This document shows positions 1 to 8,000 of a stretch of DNA of 64,000 nt, piece after piece. A program made the translations under genes and the position numbers. The notes under the pieces were generated by a model. The model had not been told where the DNA came from and searched no databases. It saw nothing but the letters and a program-made list of their open reading frames with translations. This DNA is from Streptomyces sp. JJ36 (GTDB taxonomy: Bacteria; Actinomycetota; Actinomycetes; Streptomycetales; Streptomycetaceae), in the NCBI RefSeq assembly GCF_021696945.1, contig NZ_JACYHE010000011.1, positions 60,142 to 124,141 of the forward strand, given 5' to 3'. Position 1 is the first letter of the stretch. Each line of letters starts with the position of its first letter.

Positions 1-852
1 CGGCCCGGGCTGCGCCGGCACCGCTCGCACGAGGTGGAGCCCGTCGACCGCTGCCTGATCGCCGCCCCGGGCGTGACCGAACTGGGCGTCGAGAAGCGGG
101 AGTGGCCGCAGATCGCCACGATCGAGGCCGTCGCGGCCACCGGCTCGCAGGACCGCCAGGTCGTGCTGACGCCGCGGCCCGGCGGGCGGCTGCCCCTGGT
201 GGAGCTGGACCGTCCGGTCTCGGTGCTGCGCGTCGGCGAGAAGGACCGGGCCGTGCACCGGGTGCACGGCCGCCCGTACGTCCGGGAGCGTGCCGACGGG
301 CGCACCTGGCGGGTCGGCGCCGGCGGTTTCTGGCAGGTGCACGTCCGGGCCGCCGAGGTGCTGGTGGACGCGGTGATGCGCGGCCTCACCCCGCGCAAGG
401 GCGAAACCGCCCTCGACCTCTACTGCGGCGCGGGCCTCTTCGCCGGTGCCCTCGCCGACCGGCTGGGGGAGCAGGGTGCGGTGCTGGGGATCGAGTCCCA
501 CAAGCGCGCGGTGGAGGATGCCCGGCACAACCTCGCCGACTTCCCCCGGGTCCGTATCGAGCACGGCAAGGTCGAGTCGGTGCTGCCCCGCACCGGGATC
601 ACCGAGGCCGACCTCGTCGTCCTCGACCCGCCGCGCGCCGGCGCCGGCAAGCAGACCGTGAACCGCCTCGCGGCCCTCGGCCCCCGCCGCATCGCCTACG
701 TCGCCTGCGACCCGGCCGCCCTCGCCCGCGACCTCAAGTACTTCCGCGACGCCGGCTACGTCCCCCACTTCCTCCGCGCCTTCGACCTCTTCCCGATGAC
801 CCACCACCTGGAGTGCGTCGCCGTCCTCAAGCCCGCCCCGCAGGACTCCTGA
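1..852 (+). CDS. TrmA/RumA-family RNA (uracil-C5) methyltransferase, 5' truncated by window
   Basis: This is the C-terminal part (about 283 codons in frame from base 1) of a class I SAM-dependent RNA methyltransferase of the TrmA/RlmC/RlmD family, which makes 5-methyluridine in tRNA or rRNA. The SAM-binding motif DLYCGAGLFAGALA lies at 419-460, followed by the VVLDPPRAGAG loop and the catalytic-cysteine motif YVACDPAALARDL. In most family members that motif reads SCNP, so Asp replaces Asn here. The frame is open at the left edge and RSHEVEPVDRCLI is coded before the first internal ATG, so the start and any N-terminal TRAM domain lie outside the window. The gene marks the core-genome side of the accessory region that follows. 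Family call is firm; the RNA substrate is not known. Confidence 0.9.
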   Translation, partial: RPGLRRHRSHEVEPVDRCLIAAPGVTELGVEKREWPQIATIEAVAATGSQDRQVVLTPRPGGRLPLVELDRPVSVLRVGEKDRAVHRVHGRPYVRERADGRTWRVGAGGFWQVHVRAAEVLVDAVMRGLTPRKGETALDLYCGAGLFAGALADRLGEQGAVLGIESHKRAVEDARHNLADFPRVRIEHGKVESVLPRTGITEADLVVLDPPRAGAGKQTVNRLAALGPRRIAYVACDPAALARDLKYFRDAGYVPHFLRAFDLFPMTHHLECVAVLKPAPQDS

Positions 853-907
853 CCTGCGGTTTTGTCGATGTGCATTATGTGCCGTGTGGGCGTTACGGGC
901 GACTTCT

Positions 908-945
908 TGACGCTGAAATGACGCTCGTGACGCTCATTTGACGCT
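908..945. repeat. Four direct copies of TGACGCT at about 10-bp phasing
   Basis: Identical heptamers TGACGCT begin at 908, 919, 928 and 939, giving spacings of 11, 9 and 11 bases, roughly one helical turn each. An outer inverted pair AAATGA (916-921) and TCATTT (934-939) is superimposed. Such phased repeats occur in arm-type integrase sites, iterons and cooperative operators. Which of these applies cannot be decided from sequence alone. Confidence 0.6.
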
Positions 946-991
946 CGTTGATCATGGTTCCGGTCAGCGGTTGGCGGGCTGCTGAGGGGTT

Positions 992-1020
992 GCCCGACTT
1001 CCGCAAGAAGGGAGTCGGGC
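992..1020. terminator. Hairpin downstream of the RNA methyltransferase gene
   Basis: GCCCGACT (992-999) pairs exactly with AGTCGGGC (1013-1020) around a 13-base loop whose ends can extend the stem. No T-run follows, as is usual in actinomycetes. A plausible terminator, though 140 bases beyond the stop codon. Confidence 0.4.
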
Positions 1021-1393
1021 CGGTGCTTGGTGATCTTGTGATGGTCCGTCGGCCCCAGGGGGAAGGAGAGGCGACACTCTCGGCACGGATGTCGCGCAAG
1101 AGACCAGTGAACGCGATGACCTGCCGCGATGAGTGGCCTGTGGTCGCTGAGCTGCGCGAATTACCTTTCGGCTGTTTCACGCTCGTGCAGCTTGATGGGG
1201 CCGGAAGTCCCAGAAAGGTCCCAAGGGACTCCCGCCGCTGACGGGTGCCTTTCGGCTCGGTACGGCAGTACGGGCAGTCGAACGGCCTCGTTTCCAGCGA
1301 GGGTGGTGGAGCCTGGATGTAGCAGGAGCTCGCGCATAGCGTTCCGCCATGTTGTCGGACCGGCGTGTGACGATGCTGAGGGAGGCGAGTGAC

Positions 1394-3076
1394 GTGGCAA
1401 TCGAGTGGGACCGCATCGGGCAGCCGGCCTTTGACCGGCATGTCGAGGCGCTGCTGCACCGGATGTTCGATGACGCCGGGCAGGTGATCGTGGTCAATGG
1501 GCGTGGTGGCGACGATGGCATCGACGTCCAGGTCACCACGGACGTTGGTCTGCGAATCTTCCAGCTGAAGTACCACCCAGATGGCTTCCCCGGTTCACTC
1601 AAGGGTCGCCGCACTTCGATCAAGAAGTCGTTCAGCCGGGCCATGGCTCACAAGCCAGTGGAATGGACGCTGGTGGTGCCGTGCACGCTGACGACGTCCG
1701 AGCGGGCCTTCGTCAACAAGCTCGCCGATGGCAAGGCGGTGAAGGTCTCCATGCTCGACCGCTCTGACCTGGACTGTCACTTCGCCGTCCACTCAGACCT
1801 GGAAGCCAGTTTCACCCGCGACCTGTTGCGCGAGGCAGCCAAGGACTTCAACCAGGAGAAGGCCATGCTGCTGGGCGCGGACGATCTCGTCGACCGTGTC
1901 CGGGCCCTGGGCGGCCGGGCCGACACTGTGGACCCCGATTGGACCTGGGACTTCCAGCGGCGCGGCGACACTGTCATTCAGACGCTGCGCGCCAAGCACT
2001 CCCGCGCCCACGAGGTCAGCCCCATCTCCCTGCGTCTGGTCGGCCGCCCGGGGGCGATGAGCACCGACCTCACCGCGGCCATCACCCGCACGCTCGGGTT
2101 CGGAACTGCCGAAGACGTCGCGCTGCCCTCTGAGGCAGTGGAATGCCTGACCATCGACGGCCCCTCGTGGCTGTCACGGACCGTCAACGACATCGAGGTG
2201 CTCTGGAAACCCGCACCGATGTCTGCACCCGCCGGAACCCCCGTCGAGGTAGCCTTCCTGGACTCCGACGACGGCGTGGCCGCCCGCTACACCGGGCGGC
2301 TGAACAACGTCGGCTCCGGGGGGTTGGGTGCCTCGGTCGACACCGACATCCACGGTGCCCGGCTCCAGATGATGCTGCCCTTCGACGACACCGCCGCCGG
2401 CACGCTCAGGTACTCCTTCGATCTGGAAGGCCGCGAGCCTGCGGAGGCGCTGAAGATCATGCGACTGTATCAGCGGCTTCTGTGCGGTGGAGCGTTCCGC
2501 CTCAGCGTCAGCGGTAGCAACGCCGGTGTCGGGACGCTGGCGCCAAGCGGCACCCCGGACCAGCTGCGCGAGGTCGAGCACCTGCTGCTGTACCTGTCGG
2601 ACTGGGATGTCCTGCAGCGGCACTGTGAGAACTACTTCCCCACGCCACTGACGTACACCGCCGTCGAACGCATCCAGGTCCGGATCGCGCGGCTGGTCGT
2701 GGAGGGCCACTGTGCGGCGTATCCCTTCGCCCGAACCCTCACGTTCACGCTCAACGGCCAAGACCATCCGGCTCTACGCGCCGTACTCGGCGATCACCCC
2801 CAGTGCATGCGCGTCAGTCCGCCCGGCTTCGAGGTCGCCGTCGGCGGGCACACCCTCGACATTGGTCCCGTGCACCTGTTCCACACCCAACTGCGCGCCG
2901 ACAACGGCCAGGAAGCCCTGCGCGCCCTGACTACCGGGCAGGGCGCGGGCACCAAGGTCACCCTGCGCCCCGCCAACGACATGAGTTACCGGCTCTACCT
3001 CGCCGACACTCCCGACGACGGCCGCCCTCTGGTTCCCACCCCTCTGGGGCTGGACGGCTACACCGATCCCAGGTAG
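1394..3076 (+). CDS. Orphan PD-(D/E)XK nuclease-like protein, probable defence gene
   Basis: A 560-aa protein with an N-terminal Mrr/type IV restriction-like nuclease fold. GRGGDDGIDVQV (about residues 36-47) followed by IFQLKYH (55-61) gives the D-x12-QxK signature of the PD-(D/E)XK superfamily, with Gln in place of the usual Glu. The remaining 450 residues are an unrecognised, probably target-sensing region. I chose GTG at 1394 because GGAGG lies 8 bases upstream (1381-1385); an ATG at 1349 is in frame but has no ribosome site. It stands alone on the plus strand and is followed by a perfect hairpin (3108-3138). No methyltransferase partner is present, which fits a modification-dependent or nuclease-effector gene rather than a classical restriction system. 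Nuclease fold fairly sure; biological role inferred. Confidence 0.7.
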   Translation: MAIEWDRIGQPAFDRHVEALLHRMFDDAGQVIVVNGRGGDDGIDVQVTTDVGLRIFQLKYHPDGFPGSLKGRRTSIKKSFSRAMAHKPVEWTLVVPCTLTTSERAFVNKLADGKAVKVSMLDRSDLDCHFAVHSDLEASFTRDLLREAAKDFNQEKAMLLGADDLVDRVRALGGRADTVDPDWTWDFQRRGDTVIQTLRAKHSRAHEVSPISLRLVGRPGAMSTDLTAAITRTLGFGTAEDVALPSEAVECLTIDGPSWLSRTVNDIEVLWKPAPMSAPAGTPVEVAFLDSDDGVAARYTGRLNNVGSGGLGASVDTDIHGARLQMMLPFDDTAAGTLRYSFDLEGREPAEALKIMRLYQRLLCGGAFRLSVSGSNAGVGTLAPSGTPDQLREVEHLLLYLSDWDVLQRHCENYFPTPLTYTAVERIQVRIARLVVEGHCAAYPFARTLTFTLNGQDHPALRAVLGDHPQCMRVSPPGFEVAVGGHTLDIGPVHLFHTQLRADNGQEALRALTTGQGAGTKVTLRPANDMSYRLYLADTPDDGRPLVPTPLGLDGYTDPR

Positions 3077-3107
3077 CACGCCACCTCGTTCCCCAACACA
3101 CTCTCGG

Positions 3108-3138
3108 GTGATCAGCACCGCCGACGATGGCTGATCAC
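3108..3138. terminator. Perfect hairpin after the orphan nuclease gene
   Basis: GTGATCAGC (3108-3116) pairs perfectly with GCTGATCAC (3130-3138) across a 13-base loop, 31 bases after the stop codon at 3074-3076. Probable intrinsic-type terminator. Confidence 0.55.
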
Positions 3139-3201
3139 GATGTCGACCGCGCCGGTGTGTCGAGGTGCGGTCGGTGCGCGCCGACGCCGGTGCGGCAGCT
3201 C

Positions 3202-3486
3202 TCAGAACGTTGTGGCGGTCGGAGTCTGCCGGAATCCGGGGGCGATCTCATGGTGACGTGCGGGCACCGTGTTCGGGCCGACGCGGACGTAGAACTCGGG
3301 GCGCGCTCCGTTGCGGTAGGCGTGCATTTGGCCTCTACCGGATACCTCGATGGCGGGGACCTTCTTGCCGTCGTGGTCGATCACGCGTGACTCGTAGGAC
3401 GGCACCGGCTCCAGGTGCTCCCGAACCATGCTGACGACCTGGAGCACCTGCTTATCGACGTTTGATCCCTCGGGCAGGCCGACGAT
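3202..3486 (-). pseudogene. Remnant of an AlbA_2 (Schlafen-like) ATP/DNA-binding domain protein
   Basis: The frame reads from an in-frame TAG at 3487-3489 down to the stop at 3202-3204. Its translation ends with PEFYVRVGPNTVPARHHEI, the typical end of an AlbA_2 domain (pattern FYVRxGxxTxxAxxxEI), preceded by a strand region GKKVPAIEV and a helix LQVVSMVREHLEPVP. No complete N-terminal half was found in this frame. An adjacent frame upstream (3490-3640) is open but not convincingly homologous, and no usable start exists. AlbA_2/Schlafen proteins are common in defence islands and transcriptional regulators. I read this as the decayed C-terminal part of such a gene; it could instead be a very short live ORF starting at GTG 3447. 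Confidence 0.5.
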
Positions 3487-3762
3487 CTACAGCATGAACG
3501 TACAGGTCCTCGCCCATCCCTTCGGCCGTCTGCTGTGGGCCTCCCCATCCATGCGCGGAGCTGTCCACGACGTCCGCGCAGCCCGCGGCCACGGCCTCGC
3601 CGGCGTCCCCGTGCTTCGTGTGCTTTCCGGAGGACAGGAGGCGGTCCGCGGCGATGGTCGATCGGCAGAAGCTTGCCGTCCAGCGGTGGCATCATATTGT
3701 CCGTGAGGTGCAAGATTCGTAAGTCCGCAGCCGGTGTTCACCTATTCGATCGCGTTTCCGGG

Positions 3763-4602
3763 ATGAACGTGCTGCTCGACGAGGTGCCCGTTCCCGCGGA
3801 GCAGTTCTCCGCTGCTCCGCGGTACCTGTCCGTCGCGCTAACGAACGCCTGCGAGCTCCGCTGTAACTACTGCTACGCGCCCAAGTACGCCGCCGCGCTC
3901 GACAGGGAGCGTGTACTCGCGTGGGCGGTCGAACTCGACGCTGCTGGGTGTCTCGGTCTCGGTTTCGGAGGGGGGGAACCGACTGCGTACCGAAGGTTCG
4001 CCCAACTGTGTTGGGACATAGCCCAGTCCACGTCTATGGCGGTGACTTTCACGACCCATGGGCACCGGCTCACATCCGAACTCGTCGAATCCCTGCGTGG
4101 GGCCGTGCACTTTGTCCGACTGTCAGTGGACGGGGTCGGAGCCACCTACGAGCGGCTCCGCGGTCGGCCGTTCGCGGCCGTGGTCCAGGCGGCCGGATTG
4201 CTCGGCTCCCTCGCTCCGTTCGGCATCAATGCCGTCATTAATGCCGACACGGTCGGCGAACTAGATGACCTCGCCGAGTTCGCCGACAAGGTTGGCGCGT
4301 CCGAACTTCTGCTTCTGCCAGAGCAGCCAACTGCAGCAACTCCCGGTATAAGCGAGGCCGACGCTCAGCGCCTCGTCGAATGGGCCGCGACCGCCAGGGC
4401 CGGAGTTCGGCTCGCGATCTCCCGTACTGGCCTTGAAGTTTCGCTGCCCACTGCGGAGGCCGTCCCAGGCGAGCGCCCCCTCGACGCGCACATGCACGTC
4501 GACGCGACCGGCGTCCTACGCCCTCACGCCTACGCGCCCACCGGATTGTCAGTCGGAAGTTCCATCATAGAAGCCGTGCAGGCGTTGAGGGAGGCACGAT
4601 GA
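3763..4602 (+). CDS. MoaA-like radical SAM enzyme, first gene of a putative defence operon
   Basis: A 279-aa radical SAM protein. The cluster motif CELRCNYC (CX3CX2C; Cys30, Cys34, Cys37) binds the [4Fe-4S] that cleaves S-adenosylmethionine. FGGGEPT (about 68-74) is the SAM-contact GGE motif, and FVRLSVDG and INAVINADT fit later strands of the TIM-barrel. The end (VDATGVLRPHAYAP) resembles the tail of SPASM/MoaA-like enzymes but has His where an auxiliary-cluster Cys would be, so no second cluster is expected. ATG 3763 is the best start by domain boundary, although its ribosome site is weak; GTG 3703 is an alternative. The stop overlaps the next ATG by 4 bases. With its two coupled neighbours it forms an operon ending in a nuclease-NTPase. 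Substrate unknown; it may modify the small partner or make a signal or antiviral molecule. Confidence 0.8.
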   Translation: MNVLLDEVPVPAEQFSAAPRYLSVALTNACELRCNYCYAPKYAAALDRERVLAWAVELDAAGCLGLGFGGGEPTAYRRFAQLCWDIAQSTSMAVTFTTHGHRLTSELVESLRGAVHFVRLSVDGVGATYERLRGRPFAAVVQAAGLLGSLAPFGINAVINADTVGELDDLAEFADKVGASELLLLPEQPTAATPGISEADAQRLVEWAATARAGVRLAISRTGLEVSLPTAEAVPGERPLDAHMHVDATGVLRPHAYAPTGLSVGSSIIEAVQALREAR

Positions 4603-5018
4603 GGATCTGGAACGGCTACGGCTCGGAGCACTCGATGGACCTGGTCTTGATCGGCCGATTTCAGACGGTCACCGGTGCCAAGGCAGCGGAGGAGCGTATG
4701 GAGGCTCTGAAGGCTCTTGCCGAGGACGCGTGGTCCGATGACGACTGGCAGAGCCCTGGCGAGCGCATGCCTCGCGAACTCGGCGAAGCACTCGCCGAAA
4801 TGAAGTTGTACGACATGGGGAGGTACGACGTCGACGTCTTCGCCCTTGACCACACCGTCACCCGCACCGGAGAGACGGTCCGGATCTGGACCGACGAGTC
4901 CGAGGTCCAGGGATTCCTGAAGACACTTCTCCACGACGGCGCGAAAGTCGAGATCTTCTCCCGTCACGAATGGGACGAGGACACGATCACTCGGTCGGAT
5001 GCAAGCACTCGGGAGTGA
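4599..5018 (+). CDS. Conserved-looking 139-aa protein between radical SAM and STAND genes (function unknown)
   Basis: A soluble, acidic 139-residue protein with no signal peptide or membrane segment. It starts MRIWNGYGSEHSM, contains the strand-like VLIGRF and an amphipathic helix around residues 27-45, and has alternating alpha/beta character throughout (YDVDVFALDH, VRIWTDE, VEIFSRHEW). I believe similar proteins carry a DUF6375-type annotation but cannot verify this. Its ATG overlaps the radical SAM stop (ATGA at 4599-4602) and its TGA lies 2 bases before the GTG of the next gene, so the three are almost certainly co-translated. It has no cysteines and no obvious peptide-leader features. 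Possible roles are substrate or partner of the radical SAM enzyme, or a regulator of the nuclease-NTPase. Confidence 0.75.
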   Translation: MRIWNGYGSEHSMDLVLIGRFQTVTGAKAAEERMEALKALAEDAWSDDDWQSPGERMPRELGEALAEMKLYDMGRYDVDVFALDHTVTRTGETVRIWTDESEVQGFLKTLLHDGAKVEIFSRHEWDEDTITRSDASTRE

Positions 5019-5020
5019 CA

Positions 5021-8000
5021 GTGGACCTGACCGATCTGGAACGTCTGCCTGGCGCCGCCGACCGGAACTTCGAAGCGCTCACACGGGCCATCGTCTCCCG
5101 CCGCTACGGCGCACTGGGCACGATGCGGGAACGCCGCAACCAGCCCGGCGTCGAGTTCTACCTGCACGTCGACCACGCCGGTGCTCTCGGCGACCCCGGC
5201 CGCGTCTGGGGTTGGTCGTGCAAGTGGTTCATCCTCAACAGCAAGAATGAGCTCAGCGCAGGCCAGCGCAAGCAGATCGAGGACTCGCTCTCCAAGGCTA
5301 TCCAGCACGTCGTAGGGCTGACCGACTTTGTGCTCTGCCTCCCAGAGCGGCCCGCCAAGGGGGACGAGGAATGGATCAACGGACTCGGTCAGCAGGGGGT
5401 CAGCGTCAAACTTTGGTCCACCGAGAACTACGACGACCAACTCGCGGGACACGACGAGCTCCGCTCCACCTTCTTCGGTGAACTCGCCCTCACCGCAGGG
5501 GTACTGGCGCAAGCCCACAAGCGATCTGTTGCACCCATCGAGGCAAGGTGGACGCCACGGCTGCACACCTCCCACCACGTGGAGCATCGCATCGACCGGG
5601 CCTTGCTGCGCCCGGCGTCGTTCGAGTGGCTGCAGCAGCGCACCGACGACACCGCAGCCCGGATCCAGGCACTGCGCGCAGCCATCGACGGCCTCGACAA
5701 CACGATCCGCCAAGACGCCGTAGAGATTGCCGACGACCTGGAGCGGTTCGTCGACGACCTGTGGGAGGTCCTTGACGCCGGGAGGAGTCTCCGGCCCTGG
5801 GAGGTCCGCGAGCGCCTCGCCGAACAGCGGCCGCCAGCAACTTCTCCCCGAACGCTGCGACGGCTGGTGCTCAAACTGAGGCAGCGTCGCCTGCCCGAGG
5901 CGCTGCTGGCTACCGGTCTCGGCGCGGAGATCCGCGACATCGTCCAGTGGCTGCACGACGCACGGGCGGACACCGAAGCCCCCTTGCTCGCCGTCATCGC
6001 CGCCGCGGGACAGGGCAAGACGCACCTTGCCGCGCAGATGACCTCACCGAACGACCAGCCCACGGCAGGAGTCTTCATTCAGGGCGGGAACCTGCGCGCC
6101 GGCGGGACCCTCGACGACTTCGCGCGAAGGATCCCCGGACTGAAGGTCGACTACTTCGAGGACCTCCTGGAAGCTCTTAACTCAGCCGGTAACCGCGCTG
6201 GCTGCCGGATTCCGTTGATCGTCGACGGCCTGAACGAGGCCGAACGGCCCTCGGAGTGGAGGACACTGCTCGCCGGATTGGCACCGGCCCTGGGCGCCTA
6301 TCCTAACGTGGCGGTGATCGTCACCCTCCGCGAGGCGCTCGCCGACCGGGCCCTCCCGAAGGACACGGTGCCCCTGGAACTGGAGTGGCAGCGCGCGGAA
6401 GTCGACGACATCCTCCGCGTCTACTTCCGTCACTATCTGATCAACCCGGCCGACGCCTGGCTACCGATGGAAGAGTGCCGCAACCCGCTCTTCGTCCGCA
6501 TGTACTGTGAGGCCGCAAACCACGACCGCCGAGTGCCGGTGGGTGTCGAGGCGCTGCCTCACTCTCTCATCGGCGTCTTCGAGTTGTACCGCGAGGGCGT
6601 GGTCGAGCGGCTGGCCCAGGATCCGGCTCGCATCCCGGTGCCGGCCGACCAGATCCAGCGCCGCCTCACGGCTCTGGCGAGGCACATGTGGACGCACAAC
6701 GTACGTCGGCTTCCGTTCGACGAAGCGCGAAGAGTCCTCGACGCTGACCAGCCGAACTGGGACGAAAGCCTGTTCCGGCGCCTCGTTGAGGAGGGAGTGA
6801 TCTTCCGCGAGGAGATCAGGGGTTCCGACGACGCTGAGTGCGGCTTCGTTTTTGACCGCTTCGCTGGATACTTGATCGCCGACGCGATTCTGGTGCGTAT
6901 TCCCCCCGCGGACGTCAACGAGCAGTTCGCGGAGGCGGCTCTCTGGCAGTCCCTCCTGGGCGACCAAGCGCACCCCCTCGGCGAGGACATCCTCATCAGT
7001 CTCATCTCACTGATGCCCCGCCGCTTCACCCGGCACCACCTGTGGCGCGTCTCCCCCGAGGAGCACCGTTCGTTGGTGCTCGCCCAGGAGCTCACCACCG
7101 AGTCGGACTTCCTCGACAACGAGACCGTCGACGCGCTCGCAACCGCGCTCGTTACCGCGCATCCCGGCAAGAGGAAGGGCAGACCAGCGTTCAGCCGTCT
7201 GTGGGAGATCCGCAGGTCCGCCCCGCACCGCCTGAATGCCGTATTCCTCGACCGCGTCCTGCGCCAGCTGCCCCTTCCCGAGCGTGACCTGCGCTGGGCC
7301 GAATGGGCTCGAGGCCAGGCTCCAGGTCGGCTGACGGCAGACCTGGAACGATCGATCGGCAGGTGGTCCGGAAATAGCAATCGCGCCGAGAGCGACGACC
7401 TGGACGCGCTGGCCATTGCCTGGCTACTGACTTCCACGGACACGGGCATGCGGGATCTGGCGACAAAAGCCCTGCAGCGCTACGGCCGGCCAGAACCCAA
7501 GCGGATGTTCGACCTCGCCGCCCGGATGCTCGATATCGATGACCCTTATGTCATCGAACGGGTCGTCGCCGCAGCGTTCGGCGCCGTCAGCGCTCACCAG
7601 ATGCCCGATCCCGGCGGACCGCTCGAAGGCGCGTTGCGGGACTGGCTGGTGCACCTGCGCGACCGCTTCCTGGACGGCGGGACCACACCCACCTCGCACG
7701 AGCAACTGCGCGGCCACGTACGGGCCACCTATGAATTCGCCGGCGCCCTCCATCCTGCCGCCGTCCCGGAGGGTGTCGATGCCTTCGCGCCAAGGTTCAC
7801 TGCCGTGGCGCCCGCCGAGGTGATGGAGGACGACGACCCCAACGCCGAGGAGTGCGCCCGCACCTTCGGCATGGACTTCGAGAACTACATCATCGGGGCC
7901 GCCATCAACGGCAGGGCCAACTACGACTTCACCAACCCGGACTACCGAAGGGCCCGCGCCGAGGTCATGGCCCGGGTCTGGGAACTAGGCTGGCGCGAGA

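Larger units (their letters stand above)
853..1393. other. Intergenic stretch between the RNA methyltransferase and the accessory island
   Basis: About 540 bases with no convincing gene. It is less GC-rich than its surroundings. It contains a cluster of four TGACGCT heptamers (908-945) and a hairpin (992-1020), listed separately. Short open frames here lack codon bias and ribosome sites. It may be a junction where foreign DNA was inserted, but no integrase or duplicated target was recognised. Confidence 0.5.

Noticed and set aside
948..1241. 97-codon plus-strand frame in the first gap
   Set aside because: No ribosome site, no recognisable family, and it crosses a hairpin; treated as non-coding.
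3763..4602. Radical SAM protein as a prokaryotic viperin
   Set aside because: It has the CX3CX2C motif shared by viperins and many other MoaA-like enzymes, but I see no viperin-specific residues, so I keep the general call. A phylogeny with pVips would settle it.
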